Shown here one piece after another: positions 33,802-45,619 of a DNA stretch of 64,000 nt. Source of the DNA: Xestospongia bergquistia (lineage: Eukaryota > Porifera > Demospongiae > Haplosclerida > Petrosiidae). The DNA lies in NCBI GenBank assembly GCA_963965975.1, contig OZ014412.1, forward strand, positions 11,980,849-12,044,848, read 5' to 3'. Within the stretch, counting starts at the first letter, position 1; every line of letters starts with the position of its first letter. Both the position numbers and the translations under genes were made by a program. The notes below the pieces were generated by a model. That model did not search any database, was not told the DNA's origin, and worked only from the letters and a program-made list of their open reading frames with translations.

Positions 33802-34155
33802 TCCTAAGATGATATCAGTAGCAAGAGAATCAGCCACAATGACATCAGATAAAAAATTTTCACGGCAGAGTTCAATGTCGATATGTGTGGTACCATTTAG
33901 TTGTAGTGGGGTCCCTTGTACTTCCACTAACTTCTTTCCAGTGGCACTTATCAGTTTCTCTCCAGGAGACCTTATTTTCTCCCATACGTCGCTCAAGACA
34001 ATAGTTGCCGCTGCGCCGGTATCGATTAAAATGTTAACCAGACATCTGTTGACACGCCCTTCAACAATGTAATCTGACTCTGTATCTACAGAAAAGGTAG
34101 GAATGTTAGTTTGACTTACATGAGCCTTTTGTTCACCTTTGCCTGCCCGGCTCAC
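33799..34155 (-). pseudogene. Aspartic protease of the nested gypsy element
   Basis: The retropepsin active-site motif is intact: VNILIDTGAAATIVLSD. The frame runs into RT through one TGA at 33,799-33,801, and is preceded by gag. Confidence 0.85.
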
Positions 34156-34987
34156 AACACTGAGGGTTTCTCATTTCTCGTCTGCTGTGATTCCTTCTCG
34201 AGAGAGCGGCAGCTCCAAGAGACATGACCTTCAGTTCCACAGTTCCAACAGTTGATGGTTCTTTGTCTTCTTCCTCCACGGCTATTACTGCTGATGCCTT
34301 GAGGACTTCTGCGTTGCCCCAGATCACTGTGAGGTCATTTGACAGCCCTTAGTTCTGTTTCAATTTGATCCATTCGCTCCAAAAAGAGTTGTATTGGACC
34401 ATCTTCTCTCGTGTAATGTAGGCCCGATAACTTCTCATTGTTGATCCACAGTGGTGGAGATTTGTGCAACCTTACTTTGTCTTGAGCATAGTATATAGGA
34501 CTCCATCTGTAACGTTAGACAGTCTGCCTCATCCACAATTTTGGTTAAGCTTGTTTGACACTAAATGCAACTTGAGGATGGCTCAATTGAGCCAGGTACT
34601 GGTTCAAAGCAAAACGTTCTCTAGCTTCTTCTGCTAGCTCGGGATAGGCTTTGTCTGCCAGCTGTTTGAGATAGTCCCCAAACAAACTCCAATCCCCATT
34701 TCTCCTCTTCATTTGGGTCTGCAGCTCTGCCATGTAAAGTTCCTTCTTACTCTCTGGCTCGAATCGTTTCCGCAACGCCTCAATCGCCTCCTGGAAGTTA
34801 TTACGATTAACTTCAGGCAGTCTTCTGAACACTGTCTCAGCTCTACTTGTCAATCGTACTCGCAACAACTTCAATTGGCCTGATCATCTCATTCACACAC
34901 AGTTGTGATGCTGTCGAAATGGTCTTTCCATTCGTCCTAGCTTTTTTCTCTAGTAAAGATTTCAGGAAGAACAGGCGGCTTACTCAT
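34133..34987 (-). pseudogene. gag of the nested gypsy element
   Basis: An ATG at 34,985-34,987 opens MSKPPVLPEIF, with stops after about 16 and 32 codons at positions where Trp is likely. The conserved gag core is at 34,545-34,874 (RAETVFRRLPEVNRNNF, then LQTQMKRRNGDWSLFGDYL). A frameshift region at 34,330-34,545 follows. One zinc knuckle, CWNCGTEGHVSWSC, lies near 34,200-34,250 in a third frame. Confidence 0.8.
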
Positions 34988-35046
34988 TTTGTGTCTTTTC
35001 TTTGTTTCTTGTTGCTTCTAGAAACAATCCTGCTCACTGCGCCAAT

Positions 35047-35321
35047 TGTAACCTGCTTGAGAGCTGAGTTTTGCAGACTATCTTTTGTTATAACTCAAAA
35101 TAGTAATGTTTATGAAAAACAAACTTATACATATATAATTCAATGACAAGTGATATCTACTTAAATACAAAATCATACAGAACATTCTAGAGAGTTCTAG
35201 AGATTACATATTATTTCACACATTAATATAGTATTGTATAACGCAATGGTTTTCAACAGCAAGGTTTGTTGTAATACAATCGATACAGTAATGTATAGCA
35301 CAATGGTTTACACTCGTTACA
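35047..35321 (-). repeat. 5' LTR of the nested gypsy element
   Basis: 275 bp; the partner of 30,029-30,301. The minus-strand sequence immediately after it is the candidate primer-binding site. Confidence 0.92.
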
Positions 35322-36056
35322 CGAATGATGTAGTGGATACTAACAAGAAATGTGCTATACTACTGTTGGCATGTGGTCCCAAAAACCTACAAACTTGTTC
35401 ATAGTTTAGCATATGACAGACCAGATTTGAAATCGTACAACGACTTGGTGGCATCATTGAAAGATTTTCACGATCCAAAACCATCTGTTATAGTACAGCA
35501 TTATAAGTTTAACTCAAGAGTTTGAACAGCTGAGGAGAGTATTATGACTTATGTTACTGCAGAATGACAGATGGCCGAACGCTGCAACTATAAAGATACA
35601 GTACAAGAGATGCTACATGATAGACTTGTATGTGGTGTTAATCAGTCAGGTATTCAGAAAGGTCTCCTGGCTGAGAAGGACTTAACTTTTGACAAGGCAC
35701 TCGACATAGCTAAAGCATTGAAAGAGGCTGAAAAGGACACTCAGGATCTCAATTCAGATACCATTTTACCCAGACAAATTTTTCACTTCACCTCATAGAC
35801 TCGGGGGAGACATTACAAAATCGCTACAGATGCAACAAGTCACCACGAACCATGCTACAGGTGTGGAGGAGCTCATCCGCCATCCTCATGTAAATGCAAA
35901 GACTGGGATTGTCTAATTTGTCAGAAGAAAGGTCACATTGCAAGAGTATGTAAGTTTAAGAAACCTGATGCTAGGCGTCTGAAATCTTCTTCAAAAAGCC
36001 ACTTTGTTTCAGAACAAAACAAACTACCAGAGATTATTCATATGATATGTTCAGTG

Positions 36057-39000
36057 CAAGAAAGAGTTCAACAGAACCTATCATTGTTAATGTGAGTCTT
36101 AATCAAGTCCCAGTAACTATGGAACTCCATACAGGTGCATTTCTTTCCGTTATCAACAAGGATACGTACAACCACATCAATACAGTTGCTACAACTCCCA
36201 TCACAAAATGACCACTCAAGTTGAAAACCTACATAAGTGAGAATATTCCAATTATAGGTAGTATTAATGTACATGTAAAGTACAAAGAGGTAGAGGAGGA
36301 ATTACCACTCCTTGTGGCTGATGGAAATGGCCCAAACCTTTTAGGGAGGGATTGGCTTAGTAAGTGTAGAGTCAATCTGGGAGAACTTTTTAGTCCAGAT
36401 TCACCAATGCATTAAAAGAAGCCCTGAAAAGGTACTCGAGTGTTTTTACAGAGCAATTGGGTTGCCTCAAAGGTGCCAAAATACAACTTAGTGTAAACAA
36501 TAGGGCTTGTCCCAAATTCTTTAATCCCGGACCAGTACCATTTGTATTAAATGAGAAAGTTAAAGCAGAATTAGAAAGGCTGGTGGCATCCAATGTCATA
36601 TCATCAGTAAAATTTTCAAAATGGGCCTCTCCTATTGTACCTGTGGTTAAGCAAGATGGTTCAATATGGATTTGTGGCAATTTTAAAGTCACAATTAAAC
36701 AAGCATCCCATGTAGACACCTATCCCCTTTCTAAGATTTGTTTACCAAGCTATCAGGTGGGAAGTATTTTAGTAAACTAGATTTGTCTCAACCATACTTT
36801 CAATTGCCATTAGAAGAAGTTCAAAGGAATTTGTTACCATAAACACCCACAAGGGGCTATTTCATTATAATAAGTTACCATTTAGTGTTATGTCTGCACT
36901 GGCAATTTTTCAGCATTACATGGCTAGCCTCCTCCAAGGATGCAAGGGAGTAACAGCATATCTTGATGACATACAAGTAGCAGGTTCGACTGTTGCAGGT
37001 CATTTAGAGAATCTCAGTGCTGTGTTACACAAGCTCAATAAAGCTGGCTTTGGATTAAATAGGGAGAAATGTTCTTTCATAAAGTCAAGTGTTGAATACC
37101 TAGGCCATATTATTGATAGCCAGGGGCTTCACCCAACCATGGAAAAAGTCAAAGCAATTCAAGATCCACCTAAACCCAAAAATGTAACAGAACTAAGGCC
37201 CTTTTTAGGACTTATAAATTATTATAGCCGTTTCTTACCTAATTTATTGTCAAAGTTGGCTCCCTTATATTATTTACCATGCAAGAACACTAGATGGTCC
37301 TGGAAGGTCAGAGAAGATGCAGCTTCTTATGTAGCTAAAAAGGCCTTGCAAGCAGACTCACTATTAGTCCATTTTGATAACACAAAACCTTTAGTTTTGA
37401 CATGTGAAGCATCACCATACGGGATTGGTGCTGTTTTGTCACACACCATGGAAGATGGTAGCAACAGACCCATAGCATTTGCCTCAAGAACTCTAACAGT
37501 AGCTGAGAAAAAGTACACCCAACTTGAAAAAGAGGGTCTTGCCATTGTTTTTGGCACTAAAAAGTTTCACAATTATCTGTATGGCTGAGAGTTTACAATT
37601 GAATCTGATCACATACCATTATTCTTTCTATTCAGTAAAAGGAAAGGTATCCCTCATTTGGCTTCTGTAATTATTCAGAGATGGGCATTGACATTAAGCA
37701 CATATAGGTACACTATTTGTTACAAGGCTGGAACAGAGATAAGTAAGGCTGATGAACTTAGTCATTTACAGATACCAGTCACTACTTCGTCAGACTGCCT
37801 ACCAGGAGAGTTAGTAAATTTGTTAGATCATTTGTCAACTACGTTATTGAGTGGAGCAGAGATTAGAAATAGACAGGTCGTGACCTGATATATATTATCA
37901 AGCTGGCCTATCTCACAGGACTCGGTTGACCTAAGTCCCTATAAGACCAGACAACATGAACTCAGTGTTCTCTAAAGATGTTTATTGTGGGGATCAAGAG
38001 TTGTAATTCCAAAAAGTTGTCGTACTATGGTTTTAAAGGAATTACATGAAACTCATCAAGGAGCAAGCAAGATGAAATCATTAGCCAGATCATGTGCAAT
38101 GGCCAACAATGGATAACGACATTGAAGAAATGGTCACAAAATTGTAATGTCTGTCAAGAAACATTCCAAACACCACCAGCAGCTTCCTTACACCCTTGGG
38201 AATGGCCAACTCAACCATGGAACCGACTACTTTTAGATTTTATAGGTCCATTCATGGGACACATATTTTTAGTCGTAATTGATGCTCACTGCAAGTGGAT
38301 GGATGTTCATGTGAAGCAGTCAATTACAGCAACAAAGACAATGGAAAAACTTAGAATTGTTTTCTCTACTCATGGATTACCACAGAAAATTGTAACTGAT
38401 AAGGGTCCAACCTGTGTAACTTAAGAATTTAAAACCTTTTTGAAAGGAAATGGGATTAAACATGTCACAACAATACCTTATCATCCATCCTCAAATGGTC
38501 AAGCAGAAAGAGCAGTATGAATTGTTAAACATGCACTCTGGAGTGGAGAAAGAGAAAATGTTCAAGAGAAACTTCTAAATTTCTGTTTAAGTATCAAATT
38601 ACTCCACATTTGACCACGAGACTACCATTGGCTGAATTGTTAATAGGACATCGTCCTTGATCTCAATTGGATATGTTATTTCCAGACATTAGTAAAACAG
38701 TTGAAAAAACACAAGATAAGCAATAAGGTCTCACGACAATAGTAAGAAATTACATATGTTCTTGGTTGGAGAAAAAGTATTAGCTAAAAACTTTAGATCA
38801 TCTCGCCCCAAATGGATTGTTGGGGAAGTTGTCGAAGTCTCAGGTCCCTTGTCTTATGTCATTAAGTTAAACAATGTAATGGAAATTAGACGTCCAGATA
38901 GTCAAATTGATTCTGAAATGTATGGTGGTGATTTTAATAGTTCATCTCAAACTGCAGAGCCTTTTGCAGTGTCACCCACAGATCAACCATGCACTGGTGG

Positions 39001-39123
39001 GATTGCTCAAATGTCTAAAACAATTACACCTGCAACATCAATTACTAATTTACTACACATTGATCACTTCATGAAAGAAGACTGCCACAACGTTATGGAC
39101 GGCCTATTTTATACTAAAGGTGG
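36057..39123 (+). pseudogene. pol of the outer gypsy element, broken
   Basis: Protease is at about 36,110: the active-site triplet after MEL reads HTGA instead of DTGA. RT spans 36,457-37,100 with FSKLDLSQPYFQL and AYLDDIQVAGS, broken near 36,840-36,890. RNase H covers 37,390-37,790 (GIGAVLSHTMEDG, ASRTLTVAEKKY), with a TGA at 37,586. Integrase runs about 38,030-39,123: a damaged zinc-binding end, LLLDFIGPF, VTDKGPTCVT followed by a TAA at 38,422, then [15 protein letters not shown] and a C-terminal domain at 38,756-39,123. There are multiple stops and frameshifts; it is not functional. Confidence 0.85.
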
Positions 39124-39128
39124 AGGAA

Positions 39129-39367
39129 TGTAGTAGATTAATACTTATCTAATGTATGTGTCATGTTTACCCAATGTTAGAAAATTGTTATAATGATGTA
39201 ATTGTTTATTTAGTGAATATATATTTAAGTTGTTGTGTATTTATTTTTAGTTCAGTTGGTAGTCAGCATGTTAGCTACTGTTGTATTTGTACGAGTTGGT
39301 TGTGTTCCGTTGTTGAAGTTTGTTATTCTAATATTTTATCTAAAATATAAGTTCATAAGTCATCACA
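39129..39367 (+). repeat. 3' LTR of the outer gypsy element
   Basis: 239 bp, beginning TGTAGTAGATTAATAC and ending CATCACA; preceded by the purine tract at 39,117-39,127. Confidence 0.85.
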
Positions 39368-39372
39368 ATCAT

Positions 39373-40276
39373 GTTATGAAGAAAGGAAGAGCTCAATATG
39401 CAGAAGAAATGTTTACTTTATCTTTGCAGATGTCAAAACAAGTAGTGAACATTTCCTCTCAAAATCAAAGGGTGTGAAAAAAAGCTTTTCAAGAACTGGT
39501 TGTTCATTTGGAGCATAACCAACAGGACAGATTGAATGAGGATTATTCTTGGGTTGTGAGAAAGGTAGTTGAATTAACTGATGAGGTTGTTGGTAAAGGT
39601 GCTTGGGGTGTTGTTAAGATTGCTAACTTCAGAGGTATTAGGGTAGCTGCAAAATGTCTACACAACATTGTACTTCAGAATACAACATGCAGATCTTCAC
39701 ACGGGACGTGGAAATTTCTGCTCAAATTTGTCATCCCAATATATTACAGTTTATAGGAGCTGCTCATGAAGGCATAATACTGTCTGATCTGATACCTATC
39801 AATCTATATAAAGAGCTTGAGAACCATCCTTTAGCATATCCTGAGATTCCTAAAAATGCTCTAAATGTCTGTGAAGTTCTCAATTGTCTTCATAACCAGA
39901 GACCTCACTCAATACTCCTTTGTGATATTAACGTTCTACTAGAAACATCAAGTAATAAAATATGGAAGGCTAAGCTATCTCAATATGGTTCAGCCAATTT
40001 TGCTCATAAAGTAACAGTCACTAGCATATCCCCAGGGAGTTCTGCCTATTTAGCACCTGAAGCTTCCTTTACCAAGCAACATTCTTTAGCGATGGATGTG
40101 TAAAGTTTCAGAATATTTCTAGCGGAGATGGTTTTATGTCACCATCCTTGTTTGACAAGCTTAGTACAAACAGAGAATATTCAACAACCATCCCTCAAAT
40201 TACTAATTCAAGATTGTCTGATATTTGAGGCAAGATCTCAACCAACATTAACTGTAGCTCTTTCACAAATTGAATA
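39373..40276 (+). pseudogene. TKL-like protein kinase relic
   Basis: A short helical N-terminal piece (39,373-39,474) ends in TGA. The kinase domain follows: glycine loop GKGAWGVVKIANF, then GIRVAAKCLH with the VAAK lysine. A one-base frameshift comes near 39,672, then FTRDVEISAQICHPNILQFI in a second frame. The catalytic loop reads LLCDINVLLE (the HRD histidine and arginine are gone, Asp kept). The DFG position reads SQYGSANF, lacking the metal-binding Asp. SAYLAPEASF matches the APE motif, then TAA at 40,101-40,103. The same frame is open afterwards to 40,276 with VLCHHPCLTSL and FEARSQPTLTVALSQ, the end of the C-lobe. It lies directly beside a gypsy LTR. Confidence 0.8.
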
Positions 40277-41455
40277 ACTATATAAGCAAAAGTAAATGAC
40301 CACTTGGGGCCTAAGTATTTGTAGTTTTTACTATTTTTATAATTGCATAATTCATAACCAAGCAAACACCAATAAAGCAGACCTACAGGATATGCTTATC
40401 TTTGTGTTTGAGGTTTGAAGAGGTCAATATGGCATCAAAACCTTGACATACCCTGGAAACCTCATACAACAAAAAATTGTTGCTTGAATGGAATATTTAA
40501 TTTAACCAACACAAACTTTGTTATGTAGCTGTAGCCATCATAGCAGACATAGTTAAACTATACCTTAAAGAAGCTTTGTAGCATTGCTTTTGAGCACAAA
40601 TATACAAATGATCAAACCAACTCTACTGTAAGGACATTTCATGAGTTTCTATCTATCAAATGCAATAACTCTCATATGGTTAGATTACCAAGTATTAGTT
40701 TAATAAATGGTGAAAATTTGAAGCTTGGCAGACAAAAGATCAAGGAGTTACAGGCAGAAACACTTATCCCGAAGCCTGTCACAGATTTGTGGCTTTCATT
40801 AATTAAATTGAAACAGTGATTTCATGAATTTGTGACAACTGTCCTCTAAGGGTTAACAGCAACAAAGTCTCTGACAAATATATGTGATTATCATGATGTT
40901 CTAAACAGAGATCTCATCGCCAGACATGGTAAACAAAAATAACAGTCCTCACCTTCTACACTATTTTAGTGAGATATAATATTCCACTTTTAGAATTGGT
41001 CATCACAAATATGTCAATGGTATCTAGAGGACACATACCTGTATAGTACCTAACTACATAGTGTTAACAAAGGGATATTAGATGAGAAACAACTTATTTT
41101 GGAATGTCTTCTAAATTTCTATAGAAATCATCCAAATATAAATTGAGAAGATATTCCATTCTCGACTTAGTGTCATCTAGCTGTTTGCTCACATGGAAGT
41201 TACACTGTATATACATACTACATAGTATCTATCTTAAATGAATAATAAGTCTAAATCAGCCTTATGTCAGGAAAGAAATATTTTGTTATGGCATGTCTTG
41301 AGCAAGGAGTCAATGGAATGGTATCATTAACACTTTATGCTGTTTTGTTGTTGGTCTCAACTCAATATAGTTACATTGCTAACCTTTTACATGTTAGAAT
41401 TTGTTTGATTAGGTCAACGTGTTAAATATACATTGAAGATCTAATAAATACTATC
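40277..41455. other. No recognisable gene
   Basis: About 1.2 kb without convincing frames or repeats on either strand. It may include the 3' UTR of the kinase relic. Confidence 0.55.
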
Positions 41456-41690
41456 TGTGATATCGTTGATATCTTTGCTTGCGGTTGCAAGGGTAATGAT
41501 AGAACTTTTAAAAAGAGGAAAAACTCTCTTTTCTCTTCTACTTTAACCAAAACAAAATGAACTATTTATACAAGAAAAGAAACCAAAAAAACAATTAATA
41601 ATACTAAGGAAATAACACCAATTTACATTTACAGTGACAAAAATTATAATAATACAACAATTAAGTGTAAATTTATGCTAAAATACCACA
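41456..41690 (-). repeat. 3' LTR of the third gypsy element
   Basis: 235 bp; pairs with 45,620-45,855 at about 97%. Confidence 0.9.
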
Positions 41691-41722
41691 TTTCCTCCCC
41701 TGTTATATGTATAAGTCCAAAA

Positions 41723-44700
41723 TCACATTACAAGTCTGTCAGGGGGACGACGATCCCTCTGAGGATAACGTCTAACGGGAACATTGGTGGATGGTTCCAA
41801 TCTTGGGGATAATTCAGAGTTCTGATGTGGGAATAAGTCAAAATCAGGATAGGTACACTCAGTAGGAGTAAATGTAGATCTGTCACGTAAATGGTCAACA
41901 TGCCTGCGTATTATCTTGCCATTTTGTAGTTTAACAGTGTATGAGAGGGGTCCTGAACATTCCTCTATCAGGCCGGGAGCCCATTTTTTGCGTGAATTGA
42001 AGACTCTTGCCATCACAAATTGATCTGGTGTAAAGTTCCTGAGTTTGGAATGGCTATCGTGATACTTCTTCTGTTGTGACTGCTTATAGGTCACAAAACT
42101 CTCTAAATTTGGTTTTAAAAGATCGAATCGAGTTCGAATCTTTCTCTGTAGAAACAGTTCAGCGGGTGATACACTTGTAGTTGCATGAGGTGTTGATCAA
42201 TAATCAAATAGAAATCGTGATAGCCGTGTGTTCAGAGATCCACCATCCTTTTCACCAGCTTTCATAGCTCTTTTGAAGGTCTGAACAAACCTCTCTGCAA
42301 GACCATTGGATGAGGGGTGATAAGGAGCGCTCTGGATATGCTTGATTCCATTGGCTCTCATGAACTGTGCAAATTCATCTGATGAAAATTGGGGTCCATT
42401 ATGAGATACAAGTTGTTCCGGTAAACCATACTTTGAGAAAATGATTTGGAGAGCCTCAATAGTCTGTGAAGCTGTCGTGGAAGACATTGGTACTACTTCT
42501 GGCCACTTAGAGTGTGCGTCTAACAGTATCAGGAACATCTTGTCTAGAAAAGGTCCAGCAAAATCCACATGAACTCTCTTCCATGGTGCTGTTGGCCAGG
42601 TCTATGGATGCAGTGGTGCTACTGGAGGATTTGACTTTTGTTCTGGACACTTGATGCATGACTTGGCTAGGTCTTCAATATCTTTGTTCATGCCATTCCA
42701 CCACACATAGCTCCTAGCAACAGATTTCATACTGGTAATGCTGGGGTGGTTCTCGTGGAGTGCTTGTAAGACTTGCTGTTGTAGACACTTTGGTAGAATT
42801 ACACGAATACCCCACATTAAACATCTACTTTGAATTCCAATTTCTTCTCTTCTGGAATAATATGGGTTGAACTCTTCAGATACTTGGTCTGGCCACCCAG
42901 ACATAATGTAAGTGACAACTTTGCTAAGCACAGGATCTCGACGTGTAGCAACTTGTACATGTTTAACAGTAACAGGGAGTGCCTGTACCTGAGAAATGTT
43001 GAATATACTCACTTCATCTTGTGCTGCCTTTCCTGTAACTGGTAATGGGAGGCGAGATAATCCATCAGCATTACTATGGGAGGCAGTAGGTTTGAAGTGA
43101 ATTTCATAATCATAAGCTGATAAAAGAATTGCCCATCGTTGTAACCGATCAGCAGCTAATGATGGAATTCCTTTCTTGGGACCAAGTATAGCTGTCAGTG
43201 GTTTGTGGTCTGTGAATAAGTTGAATTTCCTTCCGTAGAGGTATTGATGAAATTTCATGACGCCATATACCAATGAGAGTGCCTCCTTTTTTAGTTGAGC
43301 ATAGTTCTTTTCAGATGCAGTCAGGGTGCGTGAAGCAAAAGAGATTGGTTTTTCTTTGCCATCTGGCAATACGTGAGAAATTACAGCCCCTATTCTATAT
43401 GCTGAGGCATCAGTAGCCAGGTTGATTGGTAATTTGGGGTCATAGTGTATCAGCACTTCCGAAGATGTTAACTGGTCTTTGGCCTTTTCAAAAGCTTGAG
43501 AACATTCTTCTGTCCGGTCCCATTTCTGTTGTCTTTGAAGTAATCGATTAAGAGGATGTAAGATACTAGAAAGATTCCGAATGAATTTCCCATAGTTGTT
43601 CAATAATCCCAGGAATGATCTAAGTTCCTGGACATTTGTAGGTTCTGGAGCATTTACAATAGCGTCAATCTTGCTTGGTACTGCTTGTATACCAGTTCAA
43701 TCAATCCAATAACCTAGATACTCAACAGATTCTTGAAGAAAAATGCACTTTTCTCTCTTAAGTCTGAAACCATGTTTCTCCAAGCATTGGAAAACTTCTC
43801 CTAGGTTACGCAGGTGATCCTCTTTGGTTTTGCCAGTGACTAAGATATCATCTATATAACAAATGACACCTGGGATGTCATGTAGAATTGTGTCCATGAG
43901 TCTCTGGAAAATTGCAGGAGCTGAAGCCACCCCGAAGGGAAGACATATATATTGATACAACCCTTGGTGTGAATTTACTGTCAGATATGGCAGAGAAGTT
44001 TCATCCAGTTGGAGTTGAGTTCATCCAGTTGGAGTTGAGATCCAATTTGCTAAATAGGGTCCCATTAGCTAAAGTAGCGAACAAGTCTGCTGGCTTAGGC
44101 AATGGGTACTGGTCTATAGACAGAGCTTGGTTGATTGTCACCTTATAGTAACCACACAGGCGGAACCTTCCGTCTTTCTTATGCACTACAACAATAGGTG
44201 CAGCCCAGTCACTGCGGTCGATTATTTCTTGTTGTTCCAGTTGATCCAGTTCCTTTCCTACAGCACCTTCAATTGCAAATGGGACAGGACGGGGTTTGAA
44301 AAATTTCGGTGTGGCTTCAGGTTTGATGTGAAGAGTTGCCTTGTATGAATTGACAGTTCCTAGCTCATCTTTAAAAAGGTTTGAGTGCTGTTGCCACAGA
44401 GCTTGCACTCCTTGGGACCCAGGCTGTACTGTGGCAATTCTGTGCCAGTCCAGTCGGATGTACTTCAGCCAGTTCCTTCCAAAAAGGTTTGGACCAGCCC
44501 CATTAACCACCACCAGTTTTAGAGGTGAAGTCTGTCCTTTGTAGCTAACATGAACATTAAGTTGTCCCTTAACTTGTATAGGTTCATCCGTGTATGTCTT
44601 CAGGACAACCTTGGACTTATGTAGTTTCAGATGTGGAAATAATTTTGTTCGAGATGCTTCTGAGATGATAGATACGGTGGCGCCAGTGTCTACCTCAATA

Positions 44701-44822
44701 ACAAGTGGCCTGTCTTCGACGGTCACAGTTACTTCCATTATTGGGGAAGATGATTCACGCAGCTTAAATAAAAAGTGTTCGTCACTATTGGAGTTGGTAG
44801 CGTCGATGCTGTCCTTATTCAC
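41723..44822 (-). pseudogene. pol of the third gypsy element
   Basis: Protease: VIEVDTGATVSIISEASR near 44,690. RT: KKDGRFRLCGYYKVTINQAL and FSKLDLNSN. A duplicated 20-base stretch at about 44,001-44,040 throws the frame, then QYICLPFGVASAPAIFQRLM and ICYIDDILV at 43,697-43,960. A TGA at 43,697 leads into FLGLLNNYGKF. RNase H: LATDASAYRIGAVISHV and FTDHKPLTAILG. Integrase: zinc region ending CIKCPEQK, TAG at 42,602, VDFAGPF, LVSHNGPQFSS (D of DNG reads H) and [18 protein letters not shown] at 42,197, then the C-terminal domain (WAPGLIEECSGPLSY) to about 41,723. Few lesions, so fairly young. Confidence 0.92.
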
Positions 44823-44849
44823 GACATTGGCTGTGAAAGGTTTCTTAAA

Positions 44850-45584
44850 TCATCCACTGGCTGTGTTGGTCCGTTTCTGATGTTTAGTTTGGCAAACTGG
44901 GGCAATATGGCCCTTCTTTCCACATGAATGACATTCAACGTCCTTGAATTTACAATCCATAGGTGAGTGATTTGACTTCCCACATCGGTAACACGGTTGT
45001 TGCGTCTTAGGTCGAGGCAGAGGTTTGCCACGAAGTTTTCTAATGGCGAACTCGGTACTTTTAAGGGATTTGGAGTTACGTTCAGCGGCTTCTATACCTT
45101 GAGCTAGTTCCATCGCTTTGGTGAGAGTGAGGTCAGGGTCGGAAAGTAAACGTCGCTGTATCGCTTCGTTACTCAGCCCACATACGAATCGGTCACGAAG
45201 AGAGTCCTCTAGGTAGTCCCCAAATTTACAGTTAGTCGCTAGTTTGCATAGGGCAGTGTCATAATCAACAATAGATTTCCCCACAGCTTGATCGTGCTTG
45301 TGAAAGTGATACCGCTCAGCTATGATGGCTCTCTTTGGTTCAAAGTGCTTCCGTAGAACATCTGAGATCTCGGCCAGGGACTTCATGCTAGGCAGAGATG
45401 GAGCAAGGAGATCACTGAGAAGAGTATATGTAGACGTACCAATACAGGTTAGAAAAATGGGAACTTGCTTGTCCTCTGGAACAGAGTTTGCAGTAAAGTA
45501 AAGGTCAACACGTTCCAGATATGAGGTGATTGATCCTTCATTTGAGTTAAATTCTTTAAGAGTTCCGAACTGTGTAGTTGCCAT
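44850..45584 (-). pseudogene. gag of the third gypsy element
   Basis: The frame from ATG 45,582-45,584 (MATTQFGTLKEFNSNEGS) gives about 240 residues. The capsid-like part includes YLERVDLYFTANSV and LRDRFVCGLSNEAIQRRLL. Two zinc knuckles end it: CYRCGKSNHSPMDC and CHSCGKKGHIAPVC. It then meets TGA at 44,850-44,852, after which the same frame runs on into protease; in this family gag and pol are commonly one frame, so the TGA is probably a mutation. I chose this ATG over the upstream one at 45,603-45,605 because it lies just past the primer site and starts the conserved protein. Confidence 0.88.
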
Positions 45585-45619
45585 GATAATAGCGAAAATC
45601 CACAACCCTCATCACCAAT

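Larger units (their letters stand above)
30029..35321 (-). mobile_element. Ty3/gypsy LTR retrotransposon nested in the outer one, antisense
   Basis: Identical-looking LTRs (30,029-30,301 and 35,047-35,321) begin TGTAACCTGC and end GTTACA; they differ at about six positions plus a tiny indel. The target duplication is CGAA on both sides (30,025-30,028; 35,322-35,325). Coding runs on the minus strand. Next to the 5' LTR (right side) the minus strand reads ATTGGCGCAGTGAGCAGG, a candidate primer-binding site; next to the 3' LTR (left side) is the purine tract GGAGAGAAGGG. Length is 5.3 kb. Confidence 0.93.
29937..36010 (+). pseudogene. gag of the outer gypsy element, interrupted
   Basis: The frame starts at ATG 29,937 (MALHLTLSSYDSTKESW), hits a TGA after some 22 codons, and is cut by the nested element after about 30 codons. 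It resumes at 35,326 with TNKKCAILLLACG. A frameshift near 35,375 and a stop near 35,525 follow. The segment at 35,571-35,760 (LHDRLVCGVNQSGIQKGLL) matches the gag of the element at 41,456-45,855, so the two are related. Two zinc knuckles, CYRCGGAHPPSSC and CLICQKKGHIARVC, lie at 35,858-35,955. Confidence 0.75.
29679..39367 (+). mobile_element. Ty3/gypsy LTR retrotransposon (outer element of a nest)
   Basis: Bounded by LTRs 29,679-29,915 and 39,129-39,367. The internal order on the plus strand is gag, protease, RT, RNase H, integrase, i.e. Ty3/gypsy order. It is split by another element at 30,029-35,325; without that insert it is about 4.4 kb. A primer-site-like TTGATGACGAGG follows the 5' LTR and a polypurine stretch AAAGGTGGAGG precedes the 3' LTR. 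ATGTTAT occurs directly before the left LTR and three bases after the right one, so the target duplication is not clean. Confidence 0.88.

Noticed and set aside
33584..34072. A 162-codon plus-strand frame over the nested element
   Set aside because: It is the antisense of protease and RT coding sequence and has no recognisable motif.
40400..41400. Possible further exons after the kinase relic
   Set aside because: No frame over 40 codons with splice borders and no recognisable motif.
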